Of a stretch of DNA of 7,556 nucleotides, positions 4,254 through 7,556 are shown piece after piece; the stretch's first letter is position 1; every line of letters begins with the position of its first letter. The translations under genes and the position numbers were made by a program. The notes beneath the pieces were generated by a model. The model was given only the letters and a program-made list of their open reading frames with translations. It did not search any database and was not told the origin of the DNA. The DNA comes from Streptosporangiaceae bacterium (GTDB lineage: Bacteria > Actinomycetota > Actinomycetes > Streptosporangiales > Streptosporangiaceae). The stretch lies in assembly GCA_030042885.1 (NCBI GenBank), contig JASHYW010000733.1, positions 1 through 7,556 of the forward strand, in the 5' to 3' direction.

Positions 4254-7200
4254 TTGTCAGAGAACGCATCGCACCTGCGTCACGTGGTCACTGCCGTGAT
4301 CGTTGCGCACGACGGTGCCCGGCTATTGCCGGGACTCATCAATGGGGTGCGGGAGCAGACGCATCCCGTGCATCGCGTCGTCGGGGTCGACACCGGCAGC
4401 CGGGACCGCAGCGGGGCAACGCTGGCCGAGCTTCTCGGTCCGAACGCGGTCTTCGGCATGGAACCCGACACCGGCTACGGCGAGGCCGTATCCCGTGCGC
4501 TGCAGCACCCCGCGGCGCGCAGGACCGCGACAAGATCCGACGCCGAGCCGGGACCACTGGCCGAGTGGATCTGGCTGCTGCACGATGACTGCGAACCAGC
4601 CGCCGACGCCCTCGAGCAGATGCTCAGGGTGGCCAGCCGCCGCAGCAGGTCGACGGCGGTGCTCGGCCCGAAGCTGAAGGACCCGGCCGACCGGCGCGTG
4701 CTCCGCGAGGCGGGCATCACCGTCGACCGCGCCGGGCGCCGTTTGACCGGGATCGAGCCGGGCGAGATCGACCAGGGCCAGCACGACGGAAACCGGCCGG
4801 TCCTGGCGGTGAGTTCGGCGGGCATGCTGATCCGCCGCGATGTCTGGGATCAGACGGGCGGGTTCGACAGCAACCTGCCGCTGTTCCGTGACGACATCGA
4901 CTTCTGCTGGCGGGTTCACGCGGCCGGCTACGAGGTGCGGGTAGTGACCGGCGCGGTGATGTACCACCGTGAGCTGTCGGCCAGGCAGATCAGGAAGGTT
5001 CCCGCCGCAGGGGGTCATCCGCGGCTGCTCGACCGGCGCAGCGCCCTGTACGTGTTCGCGGTCAACCTGCCGTTCGGCCGCATGCTCGCCATCGTGGGAG
5101 GCTGCGTCGTCGGCTCCGTGGTCCGCGCGGCGTACTTCCTCCTCACCAAGCAGCAGCGCAAGGCCTGGGCTCACCTTGGCGCGATTGCCTGGCTGCTGCG
5201 TCACCCGGTGCTGCTCTGGCGCGCGCGCCGCCGCCGCGCGGCTAACCGCAAGCAGGGCTGGGCTGTGCTGCGCGCCCAGCTGCCCAGGGGCCGCACGCTG
5301 GCCCGGCTCGCCGAAGGCGCCGCGAGCCTGCTGTCCCGCAGCCCGGGCTACGAGACCGGCGGACTGCATCAGGCCCTCATCGACGAGCCCGGTGAGGATC
5401 TGCCGATGCCTGCCGCCGATTCGGTCATCCGGCGCGTGCTGACCAGCCCGGCCGTCCTGCTCTGCGCCGGGCTCATCCTCGTCGCCCTGGTGGCGGAGCG
5501 TTCGCTGGCCGGCTCCGTGCTGACCGGTTCGGGCACGCTCAAGGGCGGGATGCTCATCCCCGCCTGGGGCGGGGCGAGCGATCTGTGGCGGGAGTACCTG
5601 GCGGGCTACCACGACACCGGCCTCGGCTCGGCCGCGAGCGCTCCGCCCTACCTCGGGCTGATGGCCGCGCTGGCCACCGTGATGGCCGGCAAGTCTTGGC
5701 TGGCCACGGATGTGCTGCTGCTCGGATGCGTACCCGCGGCGGGGATAACGGCCTTCCTCGCCGCCAGGCGCATCACGCCGGTGCTGGCGGCCAGGTGCTG
5801 GATCGCGGTCACTTACGCGCTGCTCCCGGTGGCGATGGGCGCCGTGGCCACCGGGCGGATAGGCACCGCCGCCGCCTTCGTCCTGCTTCCGCTCATCGGC
5901 ATCACCATCGACCGGATGCTCACCTTCCCTCCGCGGGCAGCCCGCCGGGCGGCCTGGGCGACCGGCCTGCTCGTCGCGGTCGCCGCGGCGTTCGTGCCGC
6001 TGGTCTGGCCGATCGCGGTGCTCGCCGCGCTCGGCGCGGTCGCGGCCTGGCCGTGGCTGGGCCGGAGGTTCGCCGTCAATGCGGCGATCGTCGCGGCCGT
6101 GCCGGCGGTGGTCCTCATACCGTGGACATTCCACCTGCTCACCCACCCCTCCGCGTTCTTCCTCGAGGCCGGGGTGCCGCGGCCTGGACTGGCCTCGGCG
6201 GGCCTGCGGCCGGAGTCGGTGCTGCTACTCAGCCCCGGTGGCCCGGGCCTTCCGCCGGCCTGGGTCACCGTGGGGCTGGTCCTGCCGGCGTTCTGTGCGC
6301 TGCTGGCGCGCAGGCGGCTCGCCCTGGTGTACGCGGGCTGGGGCATCGCCTTGTCCGGGCTGGTGATCGCCCTCGCGGTGAGCAGGATCCGGGTGACGCC
6401 GCCTCAGGGCGGGACCTCGGTCAGCGCCTGGCCAGGCATCGCGATCACTATCGCCGCCATCGGCCTGCTGCTGGCGGCCACGCCGCTGATCGAGGCGGCC
6501 GGCGGGATGGCCCGGCGAACCGGAGAGCCCGCTGCGGGCCGGCTGCCCCGCACCAGCGGGCGCAGGCTCGCCGCGCTGGCGGGTCTGGCCATCGTGGTCT
6601 CGGCGCCGGTGCTCGCCGCCGGGTACTGGCTAGCTGAGGGCGTCCGCGGTCCGGTGACCGCCGCCGGACCGCAGATCCTGCCCGCCTTCGTCGCGGCCGC
6701 ATCCTCCGGCCCGGACCGGAGCCGGACCCTGGTCGTGCGGCAGGACGGCGGTGTGCTGACCTATTCCGTCCTGCGCAACACCGATCCCGTGCTCGGCGAG
6801 CCGGAACTGGTGCAGAACTCTTCCGCCACGCACGCGCTGGACGGCGTCGTCGGCTCCCTGGACGCGGCCGCCAGCGGCGACACGGGAGATACCGGGCAGG
6901 CGCTCAGCCAGTTCGGCATCGGCTACGTGCTGCTGCCCGCCCCCATCGATCAAGCACTGGCGTACCAGCTCAACGGGGCGGCCGGGCTGGTCCCGCTGAC
7001 CGTGGCGCCCGCCTATGACCTGTGGCAGGTCGCGGGGACGGTCGCGCGCGCCCGCGTGATCGGCGCCGATGGCACCGTGGTGCCGGTCCCCTCCGGCCCG
7101 ATCGGCGTGCAGGCGGACGTCGCCCCGGGGACCGCGGGCACGCTGGTCCTGGCCGAGCCGGCGGGCGGCTGGTCCGCGACCCTCAACGGAAGACCGCTGG

Positions 7201-7556
7201 CCAAGCTGGCCGCACCGGTCGACGGATGGGCCCAGGGCTGGGTTCTGCCTGCCGGCGGCGGCCGCCTGGTCATCGGGCGTGACGAGACGGCGCGGGACGT
7301 CAGCCTGGCCGCCGAGGCCGTGGCCGTCCTGGTCGTCTTCGCGCTGGCCCTGCCGGGCACCAGGTCGGCCGTCCCGGCCCTGGCCGCAGAGGCCGGGACC
7401 AGGCCCGAGCCGGAGGCGATCCCGGCAGCTGGCCGACGGCGGAACCGCGCCAGCGGACCGAGCCTGGCCCGGCGTACGCACACACCGCCGCCGCAGTTCG
7501 CCCTGGCCGCCAGCCGGGCCCCCGGAGCCGACGGCGCCGGCCCGGCCGAGTTCAGC
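4254..7556 (+). CDS. Family 2 glycosyltransferase fused to a large polytopic membrane region (3'-truncated by window edge)
   Basis: One frame stays open from the TAG at 4185 to the last base, at least 1101 codons from the proposed start. The GT2 domain (about residues 10-245) shows VTAVIVAHDGARLLPG, VGVDTGS with D46, LLHDDCEP with H110-D111-D112 at the expected metal/nucleotide position, and AGMLIRRDVWDQTGGFD leading to LFRDDIDFCWR (210-220). Hydrophobic segments follow at about 277-297 and about ten between 399 and 795. A soluble stretch of about 220 residues follows (about 796-1015), then a last segment (1016-1035) and a Pro/Arg-rich tail. The soluble part, with FGIGYVLLP and GWSATLNGRPL, resembles the outer domains of membrane glycosyltransferase-like (YfhO/GT-C-type) proteins and is probably outside the cell. 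A role in envelope or surface glycan synthesis is inferred; substrate unknown. The start is uncertain: TTG 4254 has AGGA only three bases away; GTG 4284 lacks a Shine-Dalgarno. Confidence 0.9.
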   Translation, partial: MSENASHLRHVVTAVIVAHDGARLLPGLINGVREQTHPVHRVVGVDTGSRDRSGATLAELLGPNAVFGMEPDTGYGEAVSRALQHPAARRTATRSDAEPGPLAEWIWLLHDDCEPAADALEQMLRVASRRSRSTAVLGPKLKDPADRRVLREAGITVDRAGRRLTGIEPGEIDQGQHDGNRPVLAVSSAGMLIRRDVWDQTGGFDSNLPLFRDDIDFCWRVHAAGYEVRVVTGAVMYHRELSARQIRKVPAAGGHPRLLDRRSALYVFAVNLPFGRMLAIVGGCVVGSVVRAAYFLLTKQQRKAWAHLGAIAWLLRHPVLLWRARRRRAANRKQGWAVLRAQLPRGRTLARLAEGAASLLSRSPGYETGGLHQALIDEPGEDLPMPAADSVIRRVLTSPAVLLCAGLILVALVAERSLAGSVLTGSGTLKGGMLIPAWGGASDLWREYLAGYHDTGLGSAASAPPYLGLMAALATVMAGKSWLATDVLLLGCVPAAGITAFLAARRITPVLAARCWIAVTYALLPVAMGAVATGRIGTAAAFVLLPLIGITIDRMLTFPPRAARRAAWATGLLVAVAAAFVPLVWPIAVLAALGAVAAWPWLGRRFAVNAAIVAAVPAVVLIPWTFHLLTHPSAFFLEAGVPRPGLASAGLRPESVLLLSPGGPGLPPAWVTVGLVLPAFCALLARRRLALVYAGWGIALSGLVIALAVSRIRVTPPQGGTSVSAWPGIAITIAAIGLLLAATPLIEAAGGMARRTGEPAAGRLPRTSGRRLAALAGLAIVVSAPVLAAGYWLAEGVRGPVTAAGPQILPAFVAAASSGPDRSRTLVVRQDGGVLTYSVLRNTDPVLGEPELVQNSSATHALDGVVGSLDAAASGDTGDTGQALSQFGIGYVLLPAPIDQALAYQLNGAAGLVPLTVAPAYDLWQVAGTVARARVIGADGTVVPVPSGPIGVQADVAPGTAGTLVLAEPAGGWSATLNGRPLAKLAAPVDGWAQGWVLPAGGGRLVIGRDETARDVSLAAEAVAVLVVFALALPGTRSAVPALAAEAGTRPEPEAIPAAGRRRNRASGPSLARRTHTPPPQFALAASRAPGADGAGPAEFS

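Noticed and set aside
4142..4588. 148-codon plus-strand frame as an alternative gene after whiB
   Set aside because: Out of phase with the GT2 domain, Arg-rich, no motif. The frame from 4254 carries the conserved glycosyltransferase sequence.
4323..6146. 607-codon open frame on the minus strand
   Set aside because: It is antisense to the glycosyltransferase-membrane gene. Its translation is dominated by Arg, Gly, His, Gln and Asp with no recognisable domain, as expected for the shadow of a GC-rich third codon position. The plus-strand frame has clear GT2 motifs and membrane segments.
6630..7481. 283-codon minus-strand frame near the right end
   Set aside because: Antisense to the membrane protein, Gly/Arg/Gln-rich with no domain; a composition shadow.

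Overview
The window is high-GC actinobacterial DNA. Real genes show very GC-rich third codon positions, GTG and probably TTG starts are used, and there is a WhiB-type iron-sulfur regulator, a family restricted to Actinobacteria and their phages. F420 biosynthesis genes and a WhiB/WhiB2-type gene point to a filamentous actinomycete. A member of Streptosporangiales or a relative is my guess; the sequence does not prove it.

Layout, left to right. (1) 1-861 (+) is the 3' end of the deazaflavin (Fo) synthase gene, fbiC or free-standing cofH; its 5' part lies outside the window. (2) 862-929 is a short convergent gap holding one stem-loop, a likely two-way terminator. (3) 930-2366 (-) is fbiB and 2363-3310 (-) is fbiA, overlapping by the four bases GTGA and so probably translationally coupled. 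The start of fbiB carries an unusual low-complexity block of GC palindromes plus a 9-bp tandem array. (4) 3311-3695 is a divergent intergenic region with a 23-bp tandem repeat on the fbiA side and a good promoter on the whiB side. (5) 3696-3971 (+) is a WhiB/WhiB2-type regulator. (6) 3972-4253 has no gene I can support, but contains an 11-bp direct repeat and a 99-bp nested inverted-repeat element that folds on paper into a three-way junction. (7) 4254 to the window end (+) is one uninterrupted reading frame of at least 1101 codons: an N-terminal family 2 glycosyltransferase fused to a large polytopic membrane region with an extracytoplasmic domain. It runs off the window, so it is easily missed if only closed ORFs are considered, and a 607-codon antisense shadow ORF covers part of it.

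Functionally, the left half makes cofactor F420. FbiC/CofH makes the Fo chromophore, FbiA joins the phospho(enol)lactyl group to Fo, and FbiB adds the glutamate tail and, in actinobacteria, reduces the dehydro intermediate. FbiD, the guanylyltransferase that supplies FbiA, is not here. The divergent whiB/fbiA-fbiB arrangement matches Mycobacterium tuberculosis (whiB2 Rv3260c next to fbiA-fbiB Rv3261-Rv3262), so it is an old conserved neighbourhood. The glycosyltransferase beyond whiB suggests a surface-polymer or cell-envelope function.

I see no CRISPR array, transposase, phage gene, tRNA or rRNA, and no obvious new multi-gene system. The items most worth a second look are non-coding: the 99-bp folded element after whiB, and the repeat arrays at both ends of fbiA, which share a 10-base core.
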